Source of the DNA: Oreohelix idahoensis
Lineage: Eukaryota > Mollusca > Gastropoda > Stylommatophora > Oreohelicidae
Reading direction: 5' to 3'
Length of the DNA: 64,000 nt
Assembly: GCA_024509875.1 (NCBI GenBank)
Contig: JAMPIV010019869.1
Location: forward strand, 1-64,000
Part shown: positions 31,425 through 43,394 of the stretch, one piece after another
Layout of the letters: every line of letters starts with the position of its first letter
Position numbering within the stretch: position 1 is the first letter of the stretch
Translations under genes and position numbers: made by a program
The notes under the pieces: model-generated
Databases searched by the model: none
Seen by the model: the letters and a program-made list of their open reading frames with translations, nothing else
What the model was told of the DNA's origin: nothing

Positions 31425-32850
31425 CAATTATTATTCCTTTTTTACACTCCTTCTGGAGTATGGAGCCAGCACAAGACCTGGCCTCCTTGCAGAAAGTATG
31501 CATCATAACACACATTTCTGGAGTATGGAGCCAGCACAAGACCTGGTCTCCTTGCAGGAAGTATGCATCATAACACACATTTCTGGAGTATGGAGCCAGC
31601 ACAAGACCTGGTCTCCTTGCAGAAAGTATGCATCATAACACACATTTCTGGAGTATGGAGCTAGCACTAGACCTGGTCTCCTGGCAGGAAGTATGCATCA
31701 TAACACACATTTCTGGAGTATGGAGCTAGCACAAGACCTGGTCTCCTTGCAGGAAGTATGCATCATAACACACATTTCTGGAGTATGGAGCCAGCACAAG
31801 ACCTGGCCTCCTTGCAGAAAGTATGCATCATAACACACATTTCTGGAGTATGGAGCTAGCACAACACACATTTCTGGAGTATGGAGCTAGCACTAGACCT
31901 GGTCTCCTGGCAGGAAGTATGCATCATAACACACATTTCTGGAGTATGGAGCTAGCACTAGACCTGGCCTCCTTGCAGAAAGTATGCATCATAACACACA
32001 TTTCTGGAGTATGGAGCCAGCACAAGACCTGGTCTCCTTGCAGGAAGTATGCATCATAACACACATTTCTGGAGTATGGAGCCAGCACAAGACCTGGTCT
32101 CCTTGCAGAAAGTATGCATCATAACACATTTCTGGAGTATGGAGCTAGCACTAGACCTGGTCTCCTGGCAGGAAGTATGCATCATAACACACATTTCTGG
32201 AGTATGGAGCTAGCACAAGACCTGGTCTCCTTGCAGGAAGTATGCATCATAACACACATTTCTGGAGTATGGAGCCAGCACAAGACCTGGTCTCCTTGCA
32301 GGAAGTATGCATCATAACACACATTTCTGGAGTATGGAGCTAGCACTAGACCTGGTCTCCTGGCAGGAAGTATGCATCATAACACACATTTCTGGAGTAT
32401 GGAGCTAGCACTAGACCTGGCCTCCTTGCAGAAAGTATGCATCATAACACACATTTCTGGAGTATGGAGCTAGCACTAGACCTGGCCTCCTTGCAGAAAG
32501 TATGCATCATAACACACATTTCTGGAGTATGGAGCTAGCACTAGACCTGGCCTCCTTGCAGAAAGTATGCATCATAACACACATTTCTGGAGTATGGAGC
32601 CAGCACAAGACCTGGTCTCCTTGCAGGAAGTATGCATCATAACACACATTTCTGGAGTATGGAGCTAGCACTAGACCTGGCCTCCTTGCAGGAAGTAAGC
32701 ATCATAACACACATTTCTGGAGTATGGAGCTAGCACTAGACCTGGCCTCCTTGCAGAAAGTATGCATCATAACACACATTTCTGGAGTAGTGATTTCTTT
32801 AGCAGTTTGTTTACATGATAAGGTTACCAGCCCCTGGCTAAAAGAGTTAA
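31425..32850 (+). repeat. R1 repeat with 65-bp minisatellite expansion
   Basis: From 31451 to about 32793 a 65-bp unit (TTCTGGAGTATGGAGCCAGC ... AACACACAT) is repeated about 20 times, with one shortened unit near 31860 and variants alternating CCAGCACAAG and CTAGCACTAG. The unit is R1 sequence from CTATGGAGCATGG to the GCATCA step. Single-copy R1 flanks both ends: ACTCCTTCTGGAG on the left, and AGCAGTTTGTTTACATGATA on the right. Frames through it follow the period and are not genes. Confidence 0.9.
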
Positions 32851-33127
32851 GATATTTTAATTTATATGAACAGTTATCAGGCTGAACAAGTGTATGCATT
32901 TCTGATATAATAATGTGATGTCTGTTAGTGAAGGGTATCCCGTTTGTACGTTATCTTAAAATTATGGATACAGTTGCCTTCCCAATGTTGTATGCTGCAC
33001 TAAACATAGTTTATCTTGGATCAAGTGGCAATCTCTTGTCATGAGATATCAGTTTGATTTATCTCAATATAGTGAATGCTCTGTTGTATTACTTGTGCTA
33101 GTTATTTTTTTTTTAAAATTAATGTTC

Positions 33128-33350
33128 AGCTGCCATTATGGTATCATACTTCGGCTCCCTAAGAAACATAGACCTTCAGCAAACTTATGCTAGGTCTTCC
33201 TGTCCCGTGCGCTCAAGTTCTTCATCACCTTCATGTCTGTCTTCAGTTATCTTCTACATGTGTTCCCAGGTATCTCTCTACTTCTCTTTCCATGGGGATT
33301 CCAGAATAAGGACTGCCTGGTGATGCTATCAACAGGTTTCCTCAGGTTTG
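33128..33350 (-). mobile_element. RTE-like LINE 3' fragment
   Basis: Antisense copy of the RTE-like tail, CTCCCTAAGAAACATAGACC to ACAGGTTTCCTCAGG. Followed at 33453 by a short (CT)n run. Confidence 0.6.
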
Positions 33351-33562
33351 ACTTTAGATTTTGCAATAACATGCCCTGAATCTGAACATTTTAAATTTTA
33401 CTCGTGTGTAATATCATTATCCTTTGATGGCTTCACCTTTCTGAATGTTCAGTGTTTTCTCTCTCTCTCTCTCTTTCTTTTCAGTCCATTTGTAACATAT
33501 TTAAGAAAGGAGAAGGTCGACTGCTGTCATGCTCTATATCTCTCCATTGTGACCTTCTACAA

Positions 33563-35800
33563 CCTTTAGCACGCTGCCGGCGAGACATATCGCCGAAGGT
33601 AACCTATGTTCTGCCAGCTGGAGGCGATATGTGTCGCCTTGCGGCTGTCATCGGGAAACTGATTTATAATGTGTGTACACGTGATCTGAAAACCGGATGC
33701 AAAAATTGAATCTTCTGTGAAAGAGATTTTACTTCCTTTTCTGACTCTTAGGTGTAAAGGGTGTGATAGCGTACATTTTCTGTGCAATTTTCAAATCGAA
33801 ATCAATCGGCATGGATCAAGCTGCCATTTTATCTGAAGTTTTCATGGATGCTGATTCCGATGATGAGTGGTTTGAAGGGTTTACTAGTACTGGTGTTGCG
33901 GTCCATGGTCCGAATATGGGTGATGTTGAAGGGGAAGATAGTGATGTGTCAAGTGTTGATGATGATTTTGAAGAAGTGAATGTTGTTAAGGCACCTTCTG
34001 GCTACAACCACGACTGGCTCCGCAACTTCGACCAAGTTGTGGGACCTGTGGGCGTTGACGATGACATCTCTGAGGTAGATGTATTCCGTTTGTTCATCAC
34101 AGATGATGTTGTGAACACATTAGTTACAGAAACTAATCGTTATGCCAATCAGGTTGGTGATACAAGAGGGCAAGATATTCGTGCCGCATCCCGTGTGGCG
34201 TTGTGGACCGATGTCAGTGATGACGAGATGAGGGCATTTCTTGCTTTGCTTCTGTTGATGGGTGTAACGAAAAGATCGTCATTTGATTTGTATTGGTCAA
34301 ATGACTGTTTCCTTGACATGCCAGGGTTCAATAAAGTGATGAGTAGGGACAGGTTTCTTATCTTTTCTTCACCTCGTTGACAATACAACTGCAGTACCAC
34401 GAGGGCACCCTGACCACAGCAAAGCCTTCAAAATCAAATCGTTTATTGACACTCTTCTCCCTCTATGGCAAAGCCATTATATACCATCCAAAGAGCTTAG
34501 TGTTGATGAAAGTATGATAGCTTTCAAAGGTAGGACCAGCCTTATGCAGTACATGCCCAACAAACCCTCTAAGTGGGGTATGAAAGCCTGGGGCCTAGCT
34601 GACTCCAAGACAGGCTACCTCTGGAATTGGCAGCTCTACCTTGGGAAGGAAGACAATGTGGACCCTACTATGGGGGTTGCTCACCGCGTTGTCACCTCCC
34701 TTGTTGCTCCCCTGTATGGGCATGGCCATGTTGTGTACATGGACAACTTTTTCTCTTCGCCTGCCCTGTTCACTGAGCTTGGGGATAATCAGACAGGGGC
34801 TTGCGGCACACTGCGGACCAACCGCCGAGGGGTCCCCCCACAACTCAAGTTGGCGAAACCCAAAGCTGGTGACCCTCCCATGACTGTTAGAGAAGGCAAC
34901 ATCCTCTATATGTCATGGTTTGACAAGAGGCCAGTGAATCTAATGACAACTGCACACGATGCGCAGACCTTCAGGAAGGAGGTTAGATCCAAACATCACG
35001 CTGGCAATGTGCGGATCGTGGACAAGCCATGCGCTATCCAAGCCTATTCCTGTCACATGGGAGGTATTGATCGTGTGGACAAACAGTTGACATACTACAT
35101 GGTTCTACACAGGAGCAGCAAATGGTGGAAGAAAATATTTTTCTATCTGTTGGAAGTTTGCTTTGTCAATTCGCTTGTCCTGTGGAGGGCCAAGCATCCG
35201 TCTCGTATCAAGGCGGAAACATTCCGTCTGCGGATTGCTCATGGGCTGCTTGAAGGGTACCAGTCTAGGGTCACAGCCCGCAGAGGAAGGTTATCTGACA
35301 TTGCACCAGCAAGATTGGTTATGGGGGAACACTACCTGACTCTTAACCCTAAACGTCTGGCTAGCGGCACGCCTTCCAAGCCAGACTGTGTTGTGTGTTC
35401 CAGCAGGGACACGGGCAAGAAGCGCCACCAGACCCAATTTGTGTGCCGTAGGTGTGTAATACCTCTCTGTCCATATCCCTGCTTTGAGCATTATCACACT
35501 CTGCTCAATTTTAAGACAGATTGCACCACAAGGCTGCACCAGGAGTGAGGTAAGGCTATTTTTTTGTTGATTTTTTTTTTTTTTTTCCCCCACCAGTCTT
35601 CTTCTCCTATCACATCAACAAAATGACGTCATCAGTGACGTCATCCATTTATCTCTATACAGACCAAAAATTAGAGCAATTGGCCAAAAAACAAAAAAAA
35701 TTTAGAATTTACAAGTCATCCACTATAAAAAATGGGGTTTTGTGAAAAAGAATGCAGCTGCAGGACAAATTTTTTGGAAAAGAATGCAGCGTGCTAAAGG
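33563..35800 (+). mobile_element. piggyBac-like DNA transposon
   Basis: Terminal inverted repeats CCTTTAGCACGCTGC (33563-33577) and its complement at 35786-35800. The four bases outside are ACAA and TTAG, so the canonical TTAA duplication has decayed on both sides. Near the left end, GGCGA..CGCC-type palindromes recur about 50 bp apart. About 2.2 kb, a normal length for the family. It carries one transposase gene broken by one frameshift. Confidence 0.9.
33811..35548 (+). pseudogene. piggyBac transposase, one frameshift
   Basis: The first part, from ATG 33811, begins MDQAAILSEVFMDADSDDEW, an acidic N-terminus typical of the family, then the DDE_Tnp_1_7 domain begins (LLLLMGVTKR). It ends at a stop at 34378 after a one-base frame change in a T-rich stretch near 34370. 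The rest continues in the next frame to 35548. Catalytic Asp residues are visible in SVDESMIAFKGR, YMDNFFSS and GGIDRVDKQ. The C-terminus has a Cys/His-rich finger: CVVCSSRDT, CRRC and CPYPCFEHYH. The protein is otherwise well preserved. The transposase would cut and paste at TTAA. Confidence 0.9.
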
Positions 35801-35819
35801 TTAGAGAAGGAATGTTGAC

Positions 35820-36075
35820 TATTCCCTTGCTTTCATATTCTCCTTTCATTGCCATCATTTCCCTTTTAACTGCTTACGGAGCATGGAGCCACCACTACAG
35901 TTGGTCATGTCACAGAAAGCTTGTATCAAAGCATTCATGTACTTTTGCAGTAATGATTCTTATAGCAGTTTGTTTAACATAATGAGCTTGCTAACCTCAT
36001 GCACTTCATATTGGTCACCCCTTGCAACATGCCTAAGAGAGCAGTTCTGTTCTTTCTTTGTTTCCTAAGGTAACC
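35820..36075 (+). repeat. R1 repeat copy
   Basis: A nearly complete unexpanded R1 copy: CTTACGGAGCATGGAGCC, AGCTTGTATCAAAGCATTC, TAGCAGTTTGTTTAACATAA, GCTAACCTCATGCACTTC, CAACATGCCTAAGAGAGC. It shows the ancestral order of the blocks that became minisatellites elsewhere. Confidence 0.75.
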
Positions 36076-37289
36076 TGAGAATTACACTGGGCTTTTTCTC
36101 GTTTGATTCCATCACAACATGTTTGAGGAAAAGGAGGTCATTAACTATTCTCTATTTTATTTCTCTCCTGCATGATCTCCTAAACATATACAAGAAAGGA
36201 GATTGACTATTCTTTCACTGTTTCTCTCCAGTGAGACCGTCTTACATCATAGCTGAGCATTGAGCTGGTCTAAGTGGCTCAAAGAAGATAGTTATCTTTT
36301 TCAGTGGTCCTGGTTTCTGGGGGAACTGATCATGTTCACAAGTGATCACTCTTGCAGTGCCTTTTGCATACTTGTAGCATGGTAGTTTTGTTTCAGTCTT
36401 GAAATTTGCCACATTACATAATGTGGCATGACTCATCATAAAGACAGCACTGAGTATAGGATATCAGAATATTCTTTTTTAAGGCTTTGGAACCACGATG
36501 TTATTTATGAGGTGTTTATAAAATTTTGTATTTAAATTATTTTGGTAAATTTATTTCTTGGAAGATCTGATTCCCTCATTGAAACTCCATGTTTTATACG
36601 TAGCAAGATCTGATTTGTTAAGCTTAATATTTTTGTTGACATTAATTGTAGTTGTGTCTTGTTGTCCACAATTGTTTTGTAGAGTACATTCAGGTCAGCT
36701 GCCTGAAAATCAGCTGGCTTAGAGAATTTTGGAACATATTTATGCTACCTATAAAGATTTGCAACCTTTTATTTGAAATTTGAAAATCTGTAAAAACCAA
36801 AGGTTTTTTTATGGACTCTGGCGCATGTGTAAGAAAACAGACAAGAAGATGTAAAAAACTAGAGCATTGTAAGAAATTGGAGCAAAGCAGTCACTTGTTT
36901 CTCACACAGCTGCCAACAACATGTACTTCTGCCACTCTCAGATATTTTTGTACTTTTTTGTAAGTGTGAGTTCAGTTTCATAATGGAAATGTCGAAAAGA
37001 GCTACAGATACCCTGTTGGGTATCTGTGAGAAGAACAAAAGGAATCATCTCTCATTATCAGTAGTGCAGGAACTGGAGGTTTTGCAGAAACTTCATCAAG
37101 GTGTATGTGCAGTGTCTTACTGACAAATATGGAACTGCCGTTGTAAAGACTTAATAAAAGAAAAAGACAAAATGTTAAAGTTTTACACTGACAATGACCA
37201 CCATAAACTAATGACCACCATAAACTAATGACCACCATAAACTAATGACAAGTAGGAAAACTGTGTTTACTTGCAGTTTTTTTGTTTTA
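36076..37289. other. No gene seen
   Basis: AT-rich DNA. The only structure is a 17-bp unit (TAATGACCACCATAAAC) repeated about three times at 37193-37250. No exon-like frame recognised. Confidence 0.5.
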
Positions 37290-37790
37290 AGGACTATCTT
37301 CATTGCACACGGACAACTCCATCAGTGCTCCGATCTCCTCCCTTAGATCACACAAGGAGGATCTCAGCACAGTGCACGAACTCCGTAGCACTGGCGAGAA
37401 TCCCAATGTATGTATATAGGAATCGCACATCCTATAAATATTTTTGTGGTGGGTAGGTTTGTAATTTTTAAATTTTTGCCAGGGCCGCGGCCTGGTAGGC
37501 CTACTCTTTACAATTTCCAACTGCCGTGGGATTTTTAACATGCGCAACTTGCACATGGGACCTCCAATTTTGTTCACCCTTATCTGAGGCTAGGCATCCG
37601 ATCTCACTACCCAAGAGATCAGGGGGAGTATGACATGATTAGGACCACTGGTTCTAAAAAAAAAAAAAAAAAAATTCCATAAATTATATTCCCTTAACTG
37701 GGAATCAAATCCGGTACCTCTAGTACTCGAGGTGGACGCCATACCTTTTAGCCACTCTGACCGATGCTTGCAGGGTGTTGTCACAGACCT
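37290..37790 (-). mobile_element. tRNA-derived SINE, family S1
   Basis: On the - strand it starts with a tRNA-like head: GGTCAGAGTGGCTAAAAGG as box A region and CCGGATTTGATTCCCAG as box B, resembling class II tRNAs. An A/T homopolymer at about 37657-37675 lies early in the body. It ends GAAGATAGTCCTTAAAAC. Fuller than the copy at 8550-8975. Confidence 0.75.
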
Positions 37791-38404
37791 TACTAGGGTG
37801 TTACCATAATAAACAGTAGATGTATTGTACTACTGGAAAAAAAATTATAAATTCTAAAACACATCTGGCCTAGAGTTATTGATAAAAGGATGCGAACCTG
37901 TATTCATCTAGGCATCAGTCATTGTCATGTATGTGTCATGGTGAATAAAACCATACAGATGGTACACTCCCAACATAAACTATTTATAAAACCGCATTTG
38001 TTTCCAAATGAGTGTGGTTTAAAAAAGTGATATTATAAACATCTGTTTAAGATTTATATTGACAGTTTATTACTTGTAGAGTTCCAATGTGTGTTAAGCT
38101 TACATGCTCAGTTTTTATATTCCTTTTAAGAGGAGTTACTTCTTTTTTTCAGTCCTTAATTCTTTATTAATATGTAACAATTACAAGCAGCAAAATTATT
38201 GTTAAAGTAATTCATCTCATATCAGAATTAAACATACTGTATTGATCTGACTACAAGTTACCTGCATAAATTTAAGCCATGTCATATGTCAGTAGTTACA
38301 ATTTAACTGCCAGAAACAGCTTATCGGAAAACTCTATAATTTGATTTTTTATACAAATGTATCTTTTAAATACATAATTTATGTGTTGGTACATTAATGA
38401 ATGC
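37791..38404. other. No gene seen
   Basis: AT-rich, no recognised repeat or frame. Confidence 0.5.
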
Positions 38405-39775
38405 TTCATGAACTTCCACTGTGTCTCTGAAGAGACTAAGAAAGAATGGGTCTGCTGCTACCTCATGAATGCTGTAAAAGGCAAATAGGTAATGCACAGG
38501 GCTGGCAATCTCATGTAAAACATATTGCTACAGAATCCACTGCTACCATAGTTTATGTTTGGCACAGAATTACATAGTTTATGTTTGGCGCAGAATTCCT
38601 CAATGCTACCATAGTTTATGTTTGGCACAGAATTCCTCAATGCTACCATAGTTTATGTTTGGCACAGAATTCCTCAATGCTACCATAGTTTATGTTTGGC
38701 ACAGAATTCTTCAATGCTACCATAGTTTATGTTTGGCACAGAATTCCTCGATGCTACCATAGTTTATGTTTGCCACAGAATTCCTCGATGCTACCATAGT
38801 TTATGTTTGCCACAGAATTCCTCGATGCTACCATAGTTTATGTTTGCCACAGAATTCCTCGATGCTACCATAGTTTATGTTTGGCACAGAATTCCTCAAT
38901 GCTACCATAGTTTATGTTTGGCACAGAATTCCTCAATGCTACCATAGTTTATGTTTGGCACAGAATTCCTCAATGCTACCATAGTTTATGTTTGGCACAG
39001 AATTCCTCGATGCTACCATAGTTTATGTTTGGCACAGAATTCCTCAATGCTACCATAGTTTATGTTTGGCACAGAATTCCTCGATGCTACCATAGTTTAT
39101 GTTTGGCACAGAATTCCTCAATGCTACCATAGTTTATGTTTGGCACAGAATTCCTCAATGCTACCATAGTTTATGTTTGGCGCAGAATTCCTCAATGCTA
39201 CCATAGTTTGTGTTTGGCGCAGAATTCCTCAATGCTACCATAGTTTATGTTTGGCACAGAATTCCTCAATGCTACCATAGTTTATGTTTGGCACAGAATT
39301 CCTCAATGCTACCATAGTTTATGTTTGGCACAGAATTCCTCGATGCTACCATAGTTTATGTTTGGCACAGAATTCCTCAATGCTACCATAGTTTATGTTT
39401 GGCACAGAATTCCTCAATGCTACCATAGTTTATGTTTGGCACAGAATTCCTCAATGCTACCATAGTTTATGTTTGGCACAGAATTCCTCGATGCTACCAT
39501 AGTTTATGTTTGGCACAGAATTCCTCAGTGCTACCATAGTTTATGTTTGCCGCGAATTCCTCAATGCTACCATAGTTTATGTTTGGCGCAGAATTTCTCA
39601 ATGCTACCATAGTTTATGTTTGGCGCAGAATTTCTCAATGCTACCATAGTTTATGTTTGGCACAGAATTCCTCAATGCTACCATAGTTTATGTTTGCCAC
39701 AGAATTCCTCAAGGGGACCATCTGTAGTGAAGGCTCCATACTTCATAAGGAACAACAAAAAATATGATGATGATG
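38405..39775 (-). repeat. R1 repeat with 37-bp minisatellite expansion
   Basis: From about 38530 to 39715 a 37-bp unit (GGCACAGAATTCCTCAATGC, then TACCATAGTTTATGTTT) is repeated about 32 times. Variants are GGCGCAG, GCCACAG and CTCGATG. The flanks are single-copy R1 on the - strand: right side reads TATGAAGTATGGAGCC on the - strand, left side reads GTAGCAATATGTTTTACATG. The unit corresponds to the R1 block from AGGAAGCTTGTACCAAAGC to CTTGTAGCA. Confidence 0.9.
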
Positions 39776-39834
39776 GCACTAATAAAACTTTGTCAGTAAT
39801 GTATCATCATTTCCATTTTTGCTTCTTGTGAAAG

Positions 39835-39990
39835 TCAGTCAGTCATTGCTGCATCTGGTTGAGATTGCAAAAAGCTTGTGCCAAAGCATTTATGGTGCTC
39901 TTGTAGCGGTAGTTTCTGTAATTATTTGTTTTGAAGCTGCCAGCACCATGCATAAGCTCATGTGAATCACCTCTTATGTTATAAAACAGC
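39835..39990 (+). repeat. R1 repeat copy (partial)
   Basis: CATTGCTGCATCTGGTTGAG, CTTGTGCCAAAGCATTTATG, TAGCGGTAGTTTCTG, GCACCATGCATAAGCTC. Lies in inverted orientation beside the expanded copy at 38405-39775. Confidence 0.65.
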
Positions 39991-40202
39991 ACGGTATATA
40001 AATTAATTCTTGACGTCAAATGGCCATAACTGAACAAGTAAGTTATTCAAGAGGATATTAGTATTCATCGTTAGCATGCATTGTTATAGTTTGTTGAATT
40101 TCTAATCATACCTCACAACTTTTTGTTACTATGAATGTTCTTGTTTAAACTGTTCCTAGTTGATGAAAATGTACTTTGGTTATCATTGAAATATGTATCA
40201 CA

Positions 40203-40350
40203 TTTTTTAATTCATGGCTTTTAGAAGAATTGAGAACTGGAATCAGACATGAAAGGGATAAAGACATAGAAACTGATGGAAGAAGGTCAGGAAAGAGCTT
40301 GGGGTGTAATCGTTGAAGGCCTGTGCGCCACAAGGAACTAAAAGATGATG
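40203..40350 (+). mobile_element. RTE-like LINE 3' fragment
   Basis: Short sense copy of the RTE-like tail (GAGAACTGGAATCAGACATG to GTTGAAGGCCTGTGCGCC), ending with GATGATGATTAG. Confidence 0.55.
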
Positions 40351-40620
40351 ATTAGATGACTTGCCCCATGTAGTTCCCAGGGGATCTTTGAGGAGACATT
40401 GCGATAACAGGACTGCTGCTTCCACAAGCAGGTTGTATGAGGCACCTAAAATGAGGTTGTGTGTGAGGTTGGCAACCCTTATCATGTAAAACAAATTGCA
40501 ACAGAAAACACCGCTGCACGTCAATGTTTTGATGCAAGCATCCTGCTAGCTGAGGTGGTGGTTCCATCCTCCATAGCTGAGGTGGTGGTTCCATCCTCCA
40601 TACGGAGCAAAAAGCGAATT
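40350..40620 (-). repeat. R1 repeat copy
   Basis: Antisense R1: GTAGTTCCCAGGGGATC, GAGGTTGGCAACCCTTATC, TGTAAAACAAATTGCAACAG. The left R1 block TCCATCCTCCATAGCTGAGG is duplicated in tandem (40551-40600). Confidence 0.65.
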
Positions 40621-40746
40621 GAATAAATGAGAAGACCTGTGATTAGAAGATGTATGCCAAGATGTGAACTCCATTACCCTGTTAGATGTTATTTAATAAA
40701 GACGTTTCACAATGTTGTCTCAGTTTCTTCTTTCTATTTCATACTT

Positions 40747-41085
40747 TGGAGCATCTAACTGGCAGAGTGGTTAAAACACTTGCTTCTTGAGGCAAAGGGG
40801 ACCAGGTTAAAAACCAGAATGAACAAATAAAATTGGCGGATCAGGAGGCACAGGGAGAAAATTTTGCCATTGAGTACAACTGTTACAGAAGAAACAAGCT
40901 GATAAATTACAAGGCAGTCCGTGTTCTGGAATCCCCCCAGAAAGAGAGAAAGGCCAAAAAAGCAGGGAGACGGGAATTAAGAGACAATAATTAAACGGGA
41001 TAAAGACATGGAAAGAACTTGGGACAGATGGCACTGGACAGGAGGCATATTCTTTCAGCAGGAAGCTGAAGAGTAATGAATGAAC
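40747..41085 (+). mobile_element. S2 SINE head joined to an RTE-like tail
   Basis: 40747-40815 is an S2-type tRNA head (AACTGGCAGAGTGGTTAAAA and a broken box B, CCAGGTTAAAAACC). From about 40816 the sequence is an RTE-like 3' fragment to GAAGAGTAATGAATGAAC. Either two adjacent insertions or a chimaera. Confidence 0.5.
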
Positions 41086-41817
41086 TGAACTGTTGCAGAC
41101 GTCAGGTAAAAGTCGTGTGATAGTCCCACAAGATAGCAGAGCAGAGACTTTAGTAATGGCCAATTAAAATATATCAGATTTTAAAAGTGGCCTAAACAAG
41201 AGTGAAAGCATCAATAATTACAACAAACATGATGTTACTGAGGGTATATGAGCAGTTTTATTGTTCAACACGTTCTGGAAACATCAACCATTTCTTCAGA
41301 ACAGGGATTCAGAATCAATACACACATTCCACAGGTGAATTTTACTCAGGTAATCATTCTCAAGGAAGACGGACATCTCTTTTCATTTTCATTAATTTGA
41401 GCACATTTATATTATCATTAAGCAGGATATCTGTCAGTAATTTATGCTGTGAAGCTCATAAGTACTCTACAACTGGAGAAACATAAGCTGGCAACTCAAA
41501 ACTAACTGCCTTCTTGGCAACTACAGTACACATGGACAAAAGTGATATACACAACACAGTCATAAATGACCTGGCTGAAGGCAAACAGCAGAACTAGGTC
41601 GTCGTTACTTATATACACACTTCCTGAGAGTAGGGCCATCAACACATCCCAAACCAACAAATATTACTTTTTTAAACTATTCTTGATGGTGCAAACTTCT
41701 GGGAAATCGCACTACACCTCCCTGGGCCAGGGACATACTCCAAAATCATTAGAAATTCTCAAATGCAGTCTTGTACTCTGTCATCATACCAAATTATGAT
41801 TGATCTGACGGTGCCAT

Positions 41818-42069
41818 ATGAATCCACATTATACCAGCATGCTTGCGAAATTCCCAAACAATAATGATCTGGTCACGGAACTGAGACTTAAGGGGTTCAC
41901 AGCAAACGTCATAGCTGTAGAAGTGGGTGCAAGAGATCTAGTGGCTGCATCAGTCTGTGATCTACTAAAACAATTCAGCCTGAAGGAGATGTCAAGAACA
42001 AAAAAGGCACTTAAAAAGACAGCAAAAGTGTGGAAAAGTTATTTTCTGGCTGTGGAACCATCACTATAG
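41818..42069 (+). pseudogene. Possible retroelement C-terminal fragment
   Basis: An 83-codon frame containing LVTELRLKGFTANVIAVEVG followed by ARDLVAASVCDLLKQF. This resembles the recurring K-Y-x-x-L-x-x-E, V-E-V-G-x-R-G-F-V block I recall from the C-termini of some non-LTR reverse transcriptase polyproteins. No RT motif is visible in the 600 bp upstream. Low confidence as to class. Confidence 0.35.
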
Positions 42070-42689
42070 AATTTAGTAAATTAAGTTTATGTTTATTTAA
42101 ACAAATTTTCACAACCATTTCAAGTAAACAGTCAATTGGAAAATGGCAACCAATGTGGAGTCTGTTCAATTCCCAGGGCAGACTGGAAAACAAAAATCAG
42201 CGGAAGAATGATGCCTGGGAGTAATAATGTAAGAAAGCATGCTCCCCTAGAGTGTAAAAGGGCCAAAACATTTGTCTGATGGTGGGCTATTTCTGATGAT
42301 CAACCTCACGTCATAATGCTGTATATAAAGTTTCCTACCACATCACATCCTTGCATTCAAAACATGTTTAATGAGGACGTCATTTGCACATGACGACTCC
42401 ATTTCAAGACTATTTTTAAAAATATTTGTACACATACAACTGCATTAACATAAAATTAGCATTGATACCAACATGAAACTATTTACTTGTATTGCTGCAC
42501 TATATCATTTGTGTATTGGACAAATGTGACACCACAAAATTAAATGCTGCCACCAGCATTCTTAGGGAGCTGAAGGGTGATGAATTATATACTGCTATCG
42601 TAATAAATATCTTTCAAAGACTTTTGTGATGATCAACAGAATACTAAAATAAATAAATGTAGTGAACAATCATTCTCATCTCAATTCTT

Positions 42690-42910
42690 CTTCTTTGACC
42701 TTTCAACTCTCAAAGAAGTAAATGCCTTCAAGAAACATATGCCAAGTCTTCCTGTCCTGTGCCATCAGCTCAAGGTCTTTCTATGTCTTCTTCATGTCTG
42801 TCTCCAGTTCTCTTTCCCATGTGTTCTTTGTTCTTCCTCTACCTCTCTTACCCTAGGGTTCCCAGAACAAGGACTGCCTAGTAATGCTATCACCAGGTTT
42901 CCTCTTATTT
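42690..42910 (-). mobile_element. RTE-like LINE 3' fragment
   Basis: Antisense RTE-like tail from TTCTTCTTTGACCTTTCAAC to CCAGGTTTCCTC. It interrupts or abuts an unclassified repeat. Confidence 0.65.
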
Positions 42911-42929
42911 CATTACTGTTGTCCATATT

Positions 42930-43340
42930 TTATAAGCTGCTTATTTTTCTTCGATAATAAATCCGTGTGCATGTTTTAAAACACTTTTAAAATAAAGACT
43001 CTTCACAACGGCTTTGTAGAACAAGTACAGGTATAAAAAAACATTTTCATAATTATTATTCACAATCAAAAATTACAGTAGCAACAACGGAATATAATCT
43101 GGGTAGATGAAGTAGCAAAATTGTAAAAAAAAATAGAAACAAACAAATGCACACATATTTTTAAATATTAATTTCAAATTAAACTCATTTTTTTAAGCTA
43201 CATATTGAAAATTATGGCCCACATAATTGAAATGGTTTAAAAGAAATACTGGTTAATGCATAAATACATCACTACTTCTCTTAAAACATTGCCTTACACT
43301 CTGAAGTAATTTTATTTAAAAAAAACATCTATCCAAACAG
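42930..43340. repeat. Unclassified dispersed repeat, copy 1
   Basis: Aligns by eye with 51885-52290 in the same orientation. Shared landmarks are TTATAAGCTGC, GACTCTTCA, AGTAGCAACAA, AATCTGGGTAGATGAAGT, AACAAATGCACA, and CTGAAGTAATTTTATTTAAA. Non-coding. A 45-bp segment at 42597-42645 is repeated at 43345-43393, so the unit may have flanking direct repeats. Confidence 0.65.
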
Positions 43341-43394
43341 CTATCATAAAAAATATTTCTCAAAGACTTTTGTGATGATGAAAAGAATGCTAAT

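Noticed and set aside
31405..32317. Several 65-80 codon frames with the same residues
   Set aside because: All follow the 65-bp minisatellite period and appear in shifting frames.
38530..39715. CRISPR-like array of about 37-bp repeats
   Set aside because: The units are directly contiguous with no spacers, and they derive from the R1 repeat. This is a minisatellite in animal DNA.
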